The notes beneath the pieces were generated by a model, which saw nothing but the letters and a program-made list of their open reading frames with translations, was not told where the DNA came from and did no database searches. Shown here in pieces: positions 52,699 to 64,000 of a DNA stretch of 64,000 nucleotides. The stretch is taken from positions 1,240,001-1,304,000 of the forward strand of contig NZ_CP108053.1 of the NCBI RefSeq assembly GCF_036173105.1, written 5' to 3'. This stretch comes from Streptomyces sp. NBC_00287. GTDB lineage: Bacteria > Actinomycetota > Actinomycetes > Streptomycetales > Streptomycetaceae. The translations under genes were made by a program, and so were the position numbers. Every line of letters begins with the position of its first letter. The stretch's first letter is position 1.

Positions 52699-53706
52699 AT
52701 GAGCAGAAGCAACCACCAGGTCCGCCTGGCCGCACGTCCCGTGGGAGAGCCGCGGCCCACCGACTGGGAGCACGTCGAGGAGCCGGTCGGGCAGCCGGGA
52801 GACGGGGAGTTCCTGGTGCAGGTGCTCTGTCTGTCGATCGACCCGGCGATGCGCGGCTGGATGAACGCGGGCAGGTCCTACATCCGCCCGGTGGAGATCG
52901 GTGAGGTGATGCGCGCCGGTGCGGTGGGACGCGTGATCGCCTCCCGGCACTCCGGGTTCGCGGTCGGGGACCATGTGTCCGGCTCGTTCGGCGTGCAGGA
53001 GTACTGCGTGTCGGACGGGCTCGGCGTGACCAAGGTCGACCCGGCGGCGGCCCCTTTGCCGACGTATCTCGGCGCTCTCGGCATGTCGGGTCTGACGGCC
53101 TACTTCGGCCTGATCGACATCGGGCGTCCCGAGCCGGGGCAGACGGTCGTCGTCTCCGGTGCGGCGGGGGCGGTCGGCAGTGTCGTCGGGCAGATCGCCA
53201 AGATCCTGGGCTGCCGGGTCATCGGCATCGCCGGCGGCGAGGCCAAGTGCCGGATGGTGGTCGACGAATTCGGGTTCGACGCCGCGATCGACTACCGGAG
53301 CGAGGACATCCGCAAGGCGCTGCGCGAGTACGCTCCCGACGGCGTCGACGTGTACTTCGACAACGTCGGCGGCGACGTCCTGGACGCCGTGCTGCTGCGG
53401 CTGGCGCGCGGTGCCCGCGTCATCGTCTGCGGCGCGATCTCCCAGTACAACAGCACCGAGCCGCAGGGCCCCGCCAACTACCTGTCGCTGCTGGTCAACC
53501 GGGCCACCATGACGGGCATGGTGGTCTTCGACTACGCCGACCGCTACGCCGAGGGCATCGCGCAGATGGCCGCGTGGCGGGAGCAGGGCCGGCTGACGTC
53601 CCTGGAGGACGTGGTCACCGGTGGAGTGGCGGACTTCCCCGACACGCTGATGCGGCTGTTCCGTGGGGAGAACCACGGCAAGCTCGTGCTGAAGATCGCG
53701 GACTGA
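52699..53706 (+). CDS. NADP-dependent MDR oxidoreductase (leukotriene B4/prostaglandin reductase-like)
   Basis: This 335-residue medium-chain reductase without zinc ligands has LCLSIDPAMRGWM, a Rossmann VSGAAGAVGSVVGQIAKILG (about 152), GVDVYFDNVGGDVLDAVL, RVIVCGAISQYN and FDYADRYAEGIAQM. It belongs to the curcumin/PTGR-like quinone or enone reductases that reduce activated double bonds with NADPH. The ATG has AAGGAG. It is probably controlled by the operator at 52645. The zinc alcohol dehydrogenase follows 26 bp later in the same unit. Confidence 0.93.
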   Translation: MSRSNHQVRLAARPVGEPRPTDWEHVEEPVGQPGDGEFLVQVLCLSIDPAMRGWMNAGRSYIRPVEIGEVMRAGAVGRVIASRHSGFAVGDHVSGSFGVQEYCVSDGLGVTKVDPAAAPLPTYLGALGMSGLTAYFGLIDIGRPEPGQTVVVSGAAGAVGSVVGQIAKILGCRVIGIAGGEAKCRMVVDEFGFDAAIDYRSEDIRKALREYAPDGVDVYFDNVGGDVLDAVLLRLARGARVIVCGAISQYNSTEPQGPANYLSLLVNRATMTGMVVFDYADRYAEGIAQMAAWREQGRLTSLEDVVTGGVADFPDTLMRLFRGENHGKLVLKIAD

Positions 53707-53732
53707 GCGGGCAGAGGGGAGGGAGCGATCCG

Positions 53733-57174
<3,442 letters not shown>

Positions 57175-57219
57175 GCCCGAGGTCCCGTTCGGGGCAGTGA
57201 CGCGGGGTCCCGTGTCGAG

Positions 57220-57261
57220 GGGCGCCTGACCGGGGCAGTTGCCCCCGCCAGGCGCCCTTTT
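57220..57261 (+). terminator. Rho-independent-type terminator after katG
   Basis: GGGCGCCTG (57220) pairs with CAGGCGCCC (57249), with an inner GGGGC/GCCCC pairing, and TTTT follows. It separates katG from the convergent TPR gene. Confidence 0.85.
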
Positions 57262-57273
57262 CAGCGTGCCGCG

Positions 57274-60207
57274 TCAGCCCTCGTCGCGCAGTCGGGCCGC
57301 CAGGGAGGTCAGCGCCTCGGTCTCCTCGGTGTGGCCGAGCGCGCTGAGGCGGGAGATCGCCGCGTCGAGGCGGGTGAGCGCGGGGGCCGGGCGTTCCAGG
57401 TAGATGCCCTCCACGGCACCGGCGAGGCGGACACACTCGGCCCACTCGCCGGCGCGGTCCTCGTCCGTTCCCGGCTCGCCGAGCAGAGCGAGGGCCTTGT
57501 CCACGGCGGTCAGGGCGTCCTCGTACTCGCCGGCGTAAGCGTTGACCCGTCCGTGCTCATAGGCCAGGGCCGTGTCCAGGGAGCGGCCGTGGGCCTGGTA
57601 CTCGGCGGCGCGGGCCTCGTCGGCGATCCGGCCCGCGTCCGTGAGGAAGACGCGGGCGCCTGCCAGGCCGTCGGGGCCCTCCTGCTGGGCCTGGAGGCGG
57701 GCGAGTTCGCGCAGGCAGTTGCTGAGCTGCTCGTAGCGCGGGGCCCGGGCGTGGGCGGCGAGCGCCTGGTCCGCGGCCTCGCGGGCGCGGCCGAACTCGC
57801 CGGATTCGCCGAGGAGTACGGCCGTCTCCGCGGCGATCATGGCGTGGCTTCCCGGGTCGTCGTCCCAGCCTGCCGACTCGGCCGCGAGGGCGACGAACTC
57901 CGCCGTGGCGGCCTTGAGGTCCTCCCCCGTGTGCAGTGCGCGGGCACGGGTCAGGCGCAGTTGAGCGACGATCCGGTCGTCCAGCTCTCCGGCGGTGACG
58001 TCCGGTTCCGCCAGCAGGGAGTCGAGCAGAGCGATGCAGTCCTCGACGCGGCCCAGGTCGAGGGTGAGCTGTGCCGCGTTGCTGTAGGCACAGAACGCGT
58101 CCGTCCGGCTGCCGCTGCGCAGCTCCAGCTCCGCGGAGCGCGTCAGGTGCCGCAGGGCCTCGTCAGGGCGGCCCAGGTGCATACAGACCTCGGCCAGATC
58201 ACCGTGCAGCCGGGCGGCGTCGACCGCGTCGGCCGGCCAGTCGGCGGCCAGCCGCAGGCCCTCGGTGAGGTTCGCGTGCGCGGTCTGCGCGTCCCTGAGG
58301 GCGAGTTGGAGTCGGCCACGCAGTCCAAGGGTGCGGGGCAGGTGCCAGGCAGGGCCGTGGGCCTTCAGACGGTCGAGGAGGGCGTCGATCTCGGTGACCG
58401 CGGCGGGCAGGTCGCCGGAGATGGCGTAGGCGCTGGTCCGTAGCAGCAGGGCGCCGGAGATCGGGCCGGCGATCTCGTGCCGGGTGGCGAACGCGAGCAG
58501 CCGGTCCACCTCGGCGAGCGCCGCGGCGGCGTGCTCCTCGCTCGGCGAGGTCTGCAGGCGCAGGCCGAGTGCGGTCGCGCGCGATCGCAGCAGGCGGGCC
58601 TCCTGGTACGGGGCGAGACCGGTCGTCTCCTCGTGCAGGCGGACCATCGCCGTGTGGGCGGCGGTCAGCGCGGCGGCCTTCGCCTCGGTGTCGGCGGCGT
58701 CCTCCCCGGGAATCTCGGCGGCGGCGAGCAGGGCGCTCGCTCGTGCCAGTGCCGCGTAGCCGGGAACTCCCGCGTCGTCGTAGAGGGCCGCGGCCTCCTC
58801 GAACAGGGCGGCGGCGTCGGCGAACTCGTCCTTCTCCCCCGCCCGGCCCGCCTCTTCGGCCAGCAGATCCGCACGCAGCTGGTCGAGCGGGCCCACGGCC
58901 GGGTCCTCGGGATGGGCGTAGTCGCGGGCGGCGACGAGCGTACGCAGCCGTGCCCAGCAGGCCAGTGCGTCCGGGTGCCCCTGCTCGTGCAACTCCCGTG
59001 CTCGGAGGATGAGTTCGGGCAGGGAGTCGGGGACGGCGGCGGCCGTAGCAGCGGCGGAGGCGGCGACCGGGGTGGCCGGGGCCACGTCGTCGAGGGCGCG
59101 GGTGCGCAGGGTCAGTTCCAGCGCGTCCACGAGCGGGGCGCGGTCGAGGCGGGCCTTGCGGCGGTCGGTGTGGGCCGTGGTTCCGTTGCGGGTGTCGAAG
59201 CGGGCGGCGAGGTCGCCGGCGCGGCCGCGCACCTCGGCGCGCAGGCCGGCCACCGTCCAGGTGCGGCCCGCGTACCCGGCGGCGGGCAGTTCGCCGTGGC
59301 CGAGGAGTTCGACGCGCTGGAGGAGGACCTCCACGCCGGTGAGGAAACCGAGCAGATCCAGCGGCGAGTCGACCTCGTCGAACAGGTTCCGGTTCTCGGC
59401 GAGCAGTTCCAGGCCGCGTGCCTCGTTGCCGGTCAGTGCGCAGAACTCCAGGTGCCGGCCGACCTCCTGGGCCATCGAGGGGTTGCGGCGGCAGCCTCGG
59501 TAGCCGGCGAGGTGCAGTTCGCGGGCCCGGTCGGTGCTGCCGGTGCGCAGCAGGGGCAGCAGGGCGTACGAGACGGAGCGGGCGGGCTCCTCCTGGCAGG
59601 ACTCCTTCCCGGCCAGGACCGGCTCCCAGGTGCGCAGCGCCCGCTCGTCGTCGCCCGCCGTGAGGTGGTACAGGGCGCGCTCGCAGATCTCACAGGCCTC
59701 GCAGTCGCTGAGCCTGGTGCGGGTGCGGCCCGCCCACAACTCGTAGGCGACGGTGGTGTCCTCGCCGACATGGGCGGCCAGCTGGTAGGCCTGTCCGTAG
59801 TACGGCTGGAGGCCGAGGTCGGCCTTCTCGTACCGGTCGCGCATCTCCGTCAGCCACTGGCGCATGCTCGCCAGCGGTATCTCGGGCAGTGCGCGCAAGG
59901 CGTTGGCCACCCACTTGAAACGCCAGAACAGCATGTGGCGCAGACGCTCGTCGAAGACGTCGGGCTGCTCGTCGAACAGGGTGAGCAGGCGCGCGAAGAC
60001 CACCGGCGACTTCCGGGGTTCGGAGCCGTAGGTGTACGCCTCCTGGAGTTCGAAGAGCGCGTGGACGAGCGGGACGGGGTCCGCGAACTGCTCGGCGGCG
60101 TCGACGAGTTCCTCGGCCGTGACGGTGCGGGTACGGCCGTAGGGACGCCGGTCGTTCTCCTGGAGCGCCTGGAGCAGCTCGTCTGTGGTTTGGGGTGCGG
60201 TCGGCAT
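57274..60207 (-). CDS. Large TPR-like helical-repeat protein, partner of HSP90-like gene
   Basis: This 977-residue protein is almost entirely helical. From about residue 430 it has TPR-like 34-40 residue units rich in Ala/Leu with ARA, GD, YxxA positions (for example AALFEEAAALYDDAGVPGYA and RGRLQLALRDAQTAHANLTE). The N-terminal part (1-330) has a Cys cluster LSDCEACEICERALYHL and no known catalytic motif. The ATG at 60207 lies 2 bp after the HSP90-like gene stop, so the two are co-translated. It probably is a scaffold or co-chaperone that receives clients from, or binds, the HSP90-like protein. Confidence 0.82.
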   Translation of the reverse strand: MPTAPQTTDELLQALQENDRRPYGRTRTVTAEELVDAAEQFADPVPLVHALFELQEAYTYGSEPRKSPVVFARLLTLFDEQPDVFDERLRHMLFWRFKWVANALRALPEIPLASMRQWLTEMRDRYEKADLGLQPYYGQAYQLAAHVGEDTTVAYELWAGRTRTRLSDCEACEICERALYHLTAGDDERALRTWEPVLAGKESCQEEPARSVSYALLPLLRTGSTDRARELHLAGYRGCRRNPSMAQEVGRHLEFCALTGNEARGLELLAENRNLFDEVDSPLDLLGFLTGVEVLLQRVELLGHGELPAAGYAGRTWTVAGLRAEVRGRAGDLAARFDTRNGTTAHTDRRKARLDRAPLVDALELTLRTRALDDVAPATPVAASAAATAAAVPDSLPELILRARELHEQGHPDALACWARLRTLVAARDYAHPEDPAVGPLDQLRADLLAEEAGRAGEKDEFADAAALFEEAAALYDDAGVPGYAALARASALLAAAEIPGEDAADTEAKAAALTAAHTAMVRLHEETTGLAPYQEARLLRSRATALGLRLQTSPSEEHAAAALAEVDRLLAFATRHEIAGPISGALLLRTSAYAISGDLPAAVTEIDALLDRLKAHGPAWHLPRTLGLRGRLQLALRDAQTAHANLTEGLRLAADWPADAVDAARLHGDLAEVCMHLGRPDEALRHLTRSAELELRSGSRTDAFCAYSNAAQLTLDLGRVEDCIALLDSLLAEPDVTAGELDDRIVAQLRLTRARALHTGEDLKAATAEFVALAAESAGWDDDPGSHAMIAAETAVLLGESGEFGRAREAADQALAAHARAPRYEQLSNCLRELARLQAQQEGPDGLAGARVFLTDAGRIADEARAAEYQAHGRSLDTALAYEHGRVNAYAGEYEDALTAVDKALALLGEPGTDEDRAGEWAECVRLAGAVEGIYLERPAPALTRLDAAISRLSALGHTEETEALTSLAARLRDEG

Positions 60208-60209
60208 CG

Positions 60210-62048
60210 TCAGCTGTCCTTGCGGAGGGCGTGGGCGAGAAGGTCGAGGAAGGAGCGGTTGATCAGGCTCGATTCGGCGGGCCTGAGCGGTCGCCGGGAC
60301 AGCATCGCGGCCTGCCCGTAGAGGGCTTCGGCGCTGGTGCGGGCCAGTTCGGGCTCGTCGATGGCGACGGCGGTGCGGACCAGCGGATTGAGCTGGTTGA
60401 GGATCAGCTGGGCCCGCGGGGCCTCCTGGCGCAGGGCGCCGAGGATGTCGCCCCACAGGCCGCCCTCCTGCTCACGGGCGAGCTGGGAGCGGGTGCGCTC
60501 GTGTCGGGCCTCGCGGCTGTCCACCAGGAGGGCGGGGGCGGAGGCGGGCTGGAAGGTGCGCAGCGCGACATCGCAGTCGAAGACGGCGAGGGCGTCGCGG
60601 GCCTGGGCGAGGTAGGCCGCTGCGGCCAGTTCCGTCTCCCGGTCGACGGGGTCGAGGTGGGCGGTGAGGGTCGCCGGGTCGAGGTCGGCGACACTGGCCT
60701 CGGGCCTGATCTCGGGCAGCCGGTGGACCAGTTCACGGTCGTAGGTGTAGCCGCCGTTGACGACGCCGAGCCCGGCGGCCGAGGCGATCGCCGCGACCTG
60801 CCGGAACTCCTCCACGCTCGACGTCACGAGCACCGTGCGGTGGGTGCGCGCGAACTCGTCGAGGGTGCAGTGCCCGTCTGTGGTCTCGAACGGCAGCCAG
60901 GGCAGCAGCATCCGCAGGATCTCGTCGTCGTGCACCGCGAGCGACTTCACGGCCAGGTGGTGGGCCTGGAGGAAACGATGGAGCAGGTCCGGGTCGCTGG
61001 CGGCGGCCCGGGCGATCCACGCGCGCAGCCGCTCGGCCAGGGCGTCGCGTACGGCGGCGAGGGTGTCGTCCTCGTACAGGGACTCGCGGGACGCCGTCGG
61101 GCGCAGGCTCTCGGCGTCGACGACGCAGCGGACGAAGAAGGCCCACTCGGGCAGGATCTCCTCGGCCTGCTCGGACAGCAGCATGCCCTTGACGTGCACA
61201 CGGTGGCCGTGCCGGCGACCGGCCGGCACCGCCTCGGGCAGTACGCAGGCGATGCCCTTCAGGCCCACGGCGGGCAGGTCCAGCTCGATGGTGTCCAGCG
61301 GCGTGAACCCGAAGACCTCCTCGCCGTACGCGGCCAGCGCTCGGGATCGGGCTCCCGGCGTGGGATGCGTACGCGCCCACGGTGCCGGGTCGGGGTTGAC
61401 GGGCGCGCCCGGGCCGCCTGTGCCGTCGTCGAAGGTCACTGGGTGGCGCAGCAGGGAGCCGAAGTGCCGGGCCAGCGCGTGCACCTGTGCCGGGCGGGTC
61501 CACTCGCCCGCGTCGGCGCGCGGGGTCAGCGTGACGGTGGTGCCGGGCCGGGGGCGGGCGGAGGCGGGCAGGGTGCGGACGGTGTAGCTGCCGTCGCCGC
61601 GTCCGCGCCACTCCACGGCGGGGGCGTCGGGGGTGCGGGCGGAGCGGCTCAGGACATGGATCTCGTCCGCGACCAGGAAGCAGGAGAGCAGGCCGATGCC
61701 GAACTGGCCGATGAAGTCGCCGCGTTGCTCGGCGATCTTCTCGGCGCGCTTGCTGCTGCGGCCGATCGTGGCGAGGAAGGTGTGCACATCGGCCTCGGTG
61801 AGACCGACGCCGTCGTCCTCGACGCGTACGGTTGCGCCGTCCGCGTACAGCCGGATACCGAAGGCACCCTGGGGCTCGATGGCGTGCCGTGCGGTGAGGG
61901 CGTCGACCGCGTTCTGCAGGAGTTCGCGCAGGTAGACGCGGGGGCTGGAGTAGAGGTGGTGGGAGAGGAGGTCCACCAGGCCGCGGAGGTCGACCTGGAA
62001 GGTACGGTCGGTGGCGGCTTGGTGGGCGGAGGTGTCACGCAGAGGCAT
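60210..62048 (-). CDS. HSP90-family ATPase (divergent HtpG-like)
   Basis: This 612-residue protein has the N-terminal GHKL ATPase of HSP90: YLRELLQNAVDA (N-box Glu/Asn), EDDGVGLTEADV (Asp/Gly), and GQFGIGLLSCFLVAD (G2). The middle domain has RVHVKGMLLSEQAEEILPEW, then FFVRCVVDAESLRPTASRES with the catalytic-loop Arg, and a C-terminal helical dimer region. It is shorter in the loops than E. coli HtpG and more diverged. It is the upstream gene of a two-gene pair with the TPR-like protein; a 106-bp gap separates it from the gene at 62155. Confidence 0.9.
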   Translation of the reverse strand: MPLRDTSAHQAATDRTFQVDLRGLVDLLSHHLYSSPRVYLRELLQNAVDALTARHAIEPQGAFGIRLYADGATVRVEDDGVGLTEADVHTFLATIGRSSKRAEKIAEQRGDFIGQFGIGLLSCFLVADEIHVLSRSARTPDAPAVEWRGRGDGSYTVRTLPASARPRPGTTVTLTPRADAGEWTRPAQVHALARHFGSLLRHPVTFDDGTGGPGAPVNPDPAPWARTHPTPGARSRALAAYGEEVFGFTPLDTIELDLPAVGLKGIACVLPEAVPAGRRHGHRVHVKGMLLSEQAEEILPEWAFFVRCVVDAESLRPTASRESLYEDDTLAAVRDALAERLRAWIARAAASDPDLLHRFLQAHHLAVKSLAVHDDEILRMLLPWLPFETTDGHCTLDEFARTHRTVLVTSSVEEFRQVAAIASAAGLGVVNGGYTYDRELVHRLPEIRPEASVADLDPATLTAHLDPVDRETELAAAAYLAQARDALAVFDCDVALRTFQPASAPALLVDSREARHERTRSQLAREQEGGLWGDILGALRQEAPRAQLILNQLNPLVRTAVAIDEPELARTSAEALYGQAAMLSRRPLRPAESSLINRSFLDLLAHALRKDS

Positions 62049-62154
62049 GGGGCAGTCCGGGGTGAAGGAAGCGGCGGGGGTGGGCGGTGGTCCGCGGGAC
62101 CGGCCGGAGACGGGCGCTGACGGTGTGGCCGGTGCAGCCGGTATGGCGGGTGGC

Positions 62155-63144
62155 TCAGAAGGCCTTGCGGAAGCGCGCGTACGCCTTCTCGGGGTCCGCC
62201 ATGAAGGTCCACGGCCACTGGGTGATCACACCCTCCAGCTCGCGGAAGACATTGGAGGCAGTGCTACTGCCCGCCAGCGAGAGGGCCATGGCGAAGATGT
62301 TGTAGTCGCCCTGCCAGCCCAGGCGGCGCTCGTACGCGTGGTGCAGGATGCTGCGCTCCGCGGCCGCTCTCAACTCGGTCCGGATCCGCGGCTGCTGCAG
62401 GCATTCGCGGTCGTCGGACTCCACCCAATCCTCAATGTGTGCCATGGCGACGACACAGCCGAGCCGGTGCCCGTCGGGCGCGGCGGCGAAGGCCTTCCGG
62501 GCGAACTCCAGGGCCTGGCCCGGCTCTCCGCCCCAGCGGGGCTGCAGGTGCGCCACCCACTCCAGGTGGATGTCCAGGTTCAGCGGATCACGGCGCAGAC
62601 CGGCAGCGAGCCGGGCTTCCTGGACGCTGTCGTCGACGGACATGCCGCGTCCGGAGGTGAGCAGATGGCGCCACGGCGTGGCCCAGTCGGGCCGCAGCTC
62701 GGCGGCCTCGAGCAGATGGTCCTCGGCGATGCGCAGCCGCTCGTAGAAGGTCTGCCACTGCTCACGGCTGACGTCCACGGCACGGGCGGACGTGCGCGCC
62801 TCCCAGCCCCAGGCGACATGGCGGGCACCCGATATCAGCAGTGCGGTCGCCCGAAGCTCCTTGTCGTCCTTGTCCTCCTCGGCGGCCCGGACGATCCACT
62901 CCTCCACCCCGTCCACATCGGTCAGTTGCCCCAGAACCGCCTGCTCACGGCCGAGGTCGAAGGCTGCCAGCGCCGCCTTGACCGCCTGCCAGTCACCCGC
63001 GTCGGCCGCCTCGACCAGCGCGAGCACCCGCGTGTCCCCCAGCGCGCGCAGCGCGTACGTCCCGTGCTTCTGCTTGCGCGGGGCAAGGGCATGCGGATGC
63101 GCCGCCGATCTCTCCGCACCTCTCCCGAACAGCTTGCCCAACAT
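62155..63144 (-). CDS. Conserved hypothetical helical protein
   Basis: This 329-residue protein starts MLGKLFGRG at ATG 63144 with GGGGAGGG. It is rich in helices with TPR-like pairs (REQWQTFYERLRIAEDHLLE, LDIHLEWVAHLQ, QALEFARKAFAAAPDGHRLG) and ends AYARFRKAF. Similar proteins in Streptomyces carry a DUF4034-like look, but I do not make that call firmly. It is on the same strand and upstream of the HSP90-like gene, so it may belong to the same operon. Confidence 0.75.
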   Translation of the reverse strand: MLGKLFGRGAERSAAHPHALAPRKQKHGTYALRALGDTRVLALVEAADAGDWQAVKAALAAFDLGREQAVLGQLTDVDGVEEWIVRAAEEDKDDKELRATALLISGARHVAWGWEARTSARAVDVSREQWQTFYERLRIAEDHLLEAAELRPDWATPWRHLLTSGRGMSVDDSVQEARLAAGLRRDPLNLDIHLEWVAHLQPRWGGEPGQALEFARKAFAAAPDGHRLGCVVAMAHIEDWVESDDRECLQQPRIRTELRAAAERSILHHAYERRLGWQGDYNIFAMALSLAGSSTASNVFRELEGVITQWPWTFMADPEKAYARFRKAF

Positions 63145-63267
63145 GCCGCGCCCTCCCCTGGTACCGCGTGATCGTCCGGTGCAGCATAAAGGGCCCCACT
63201 GACACCGCTTCCACAGGGTTTTCACCAGCGCTTCACGGTGCCCGGCCGGGCAGGGCAGCAACCGGGT

Positions 63268-63819
63268 TCAGGCGCTGGAGCCTTCGGCGTCGGAGGGGTC
63301 GGCGGGGTCGGCGGCCCGGTACTCCCGCCAGTCGACCACGATCTGTTCCAGCTTGGGCATGACGAAGAGGCCGAAGTCCCGCATGTCCATCAGGCGGGCG
63401 CGGCCGCCGGTGTTGGACTCGTCGAGGAGTTCGATGTCCTCCATGGCGCCCTTCGCGAACTCCCTCAGCCACAGGCTGCGGATGGCGAAGACGTCGGGCC
63501 AGGGATCCTCGCGGACCCGGTAGAGATCGCGGCGGGAGCCGGGCTGGTTCTCCCGGTTGAGGAGACCGATACGGACGAGGCTCTGGACGGCGGTGGAGAC
63601 GGTGCCGGAGCTGATGGAAAGAAACTCGCCGATTTCAGCTGCCGTAAGCGCGCCGCTCGGGGAGACGAGGACGGCGGCGAAGACCCGTGCGGACATACGG
63701 GGCAGCCCCGTTTCGGCGAACCGGCTCGCGAGCCGTTCCACTGCTCGGGCCTCACCTCCCGCCGGCCCCTCCGTCGCCGTGGGCACTTCGCCCGCTGACT
63801 CTGCTCTGCCTGTGGACAC
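63268..63819 (-). CDS. MarR/GbsR-type transcriptional regulator
   Basis: This 183-residue protein has a winged helix (about 32-100: MSARVFAAVLVSPSGALTAA, EIGEFLSISSGTVSTAVQSL, VRIGLLNRENQPGSR) and a C-terminal helical dimer region (REFAKGAMEDIELLDES, FVMPKLEQIVVDWREY). GTG 63819 is chosen for its AAGGAGG site. It is divergent from the ABC ATPase gene and probably represses it. The intergenic stretch is AT-rich with TTCAAAA/TTCAAGT direct repeats. Confidence 0.88.
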   Translation of the reverse strand: MSTGRAESAGEVPTATEGPAGGEARAVERLASRFAETGLPRMSARVFAAVLVSPSGALTAAEIGEFLSISSGTVSTAVQSLVRIGLLNRENQPGSRRDLYRVREDPWPDVFAIRSLWLREFAKGAMEDIELLDESNTGGRARLMDMRDFGLFVMPKLEQIVVDWREYRAADPADPSDAEGSSA

Positions 63820-63910
63820 GTGTTCCGTACCTCCTTCAATCACCCTAACCGGCCATTCACTCTTCTTCCAGTTCTCGCAAATTTCAAAATGTTCAAGTAG
63901 TCTTAAAATC

Positions 63911-64000
63911 ATGACGCCACCGATCTCAATCTCCTCACTGGTCAAGACGTTCGGCCCCACCCGAGCTCTTGACGGGCTGGATCTCGGCGTGGAGGCCGGG
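63911..64000 (+). CDS. ABC transporter ATP-binding protein (partial, N-terminus only)
   Basis: Thirty codons are visible: MTPPISISSLVKTFGPTRAL, then DGLDLGVEAG, the usual start of a drug-type ABC ATPase before Walker A (which lies beyond the window edge). No ribosome binding site precedes the ATG; the sequence just upstream is AT-rich (CAAGTAGTCTTAAAATC), so the mRNA may be leaderless or the start may differ. It is divergent from the MarR/GbsR-type gene, a common regulator/efflux arrangement. Confidence 0.8.
   Translation, partial: MTPPISISSLVKTFGPTRALDGLDLGVEAG

Noticed and set aside
52349..52702. Forward frame of 117 codons after the GH62 gene
   Set aside because: It covers two terminator hairpins and the operator, is Arg-rich, and has no ribosome binding site.
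60195..62120. Forward open frame of about 640 codons
   Set aside because: It is antisense to the HSP90-like gene, and its composition is Gly/Val/Gln-rich without motifs.

Overview
The window is chromosomal DNA of a high-GC actinomycete, almost certainly a Streptomyces. Supporting signs are the very strong G/C third-position bias, a conservon (cvnABCD) operon with roadblock and DUF742 proteins, many GTG starts with GGAGG-type ribosome binding sites, Sec/Tat-secreted polysaccharide hydrolases carrying ricin-type CBM13 modules, and lineage-typical families such as DUF5709, DUF6397 and the DUF3516 helicase. About 50 protein genes are intact or nearly so.

Left part (1-29.5 kb), mostly core or conserved genes: a PNGase A-like secreted protein cut by the window edge; a heterodimeric ABC exporter with one consensus and one degenerate ATP site; a 42-bp tandem repeat; DUF5709 plus ribosomal protein L31 type B; a membrane hydrolase-like protein; a Ski2-like helicase; TesB thioesterase; DUF6397; a stand-alone roadblock gene; a PPOX/F420 protein; the conservon with an MHYT gene upstream; a methyltransferase; an alpha/beta hydrolase divergent from a PadR regulator across a perfect palindrome; secreted esterase and phytase-like proteins; and an SNF2 helicase overlapping a SWIM zinc-finger protein.

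Middle part (29.6-38.7 kb): xylose catabolism (xylA divergent from xylB and a ROK repressor), an acetamidase family protein, a Tat-type amidase, and a GAF regulator followed by an aldehyde dehydrogenase. Three successive genes here (ROK, amidase, GAF regulator) each carry short tandem duplications that begin inside the 3' coding end and copy past the stop codon.

Island (38.67-47.32 kb): a stretch bounded by an 11-bp direct repeat lying inside two versions of an aldehyde dehydrogenase 3' end. The intact gene's last 14 codons use A/T-ending codons, while the host-like tail lies 8.6 kb away. Inside are IS5-like remnants, a two-component system, an MMPL transporter, and a graveyard of truncated genes (FAD monooxygenase C-terminus, DUF2568, alpha-glucosidase, tRNA-Met 3' half). 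No integrase is recognisable. It looks like a decayed integrative element.

Right part (47.4-64 kb): a xylan-degrading cluster (CBM13-feruloyl/acetylxylan-type esterase, GH10 xylanase-CBM13, divergent CBM13-GH62 arabinofuranosidase) sharing a 620-bp control region with two perfect long palindromes; two MDR dehydrogenases; katG without a furA neighbour; an HSP90-like ATPase coupled to a 977-residue TPR-like protein; and a MarR/GbsR-type regulator divergent from an ABC ATPase that runs off the window. The secreted xylan enzymes, with xylA, xylB and the ROK repressor, would together take arabinoxylan to xylulose-5-phosphate.
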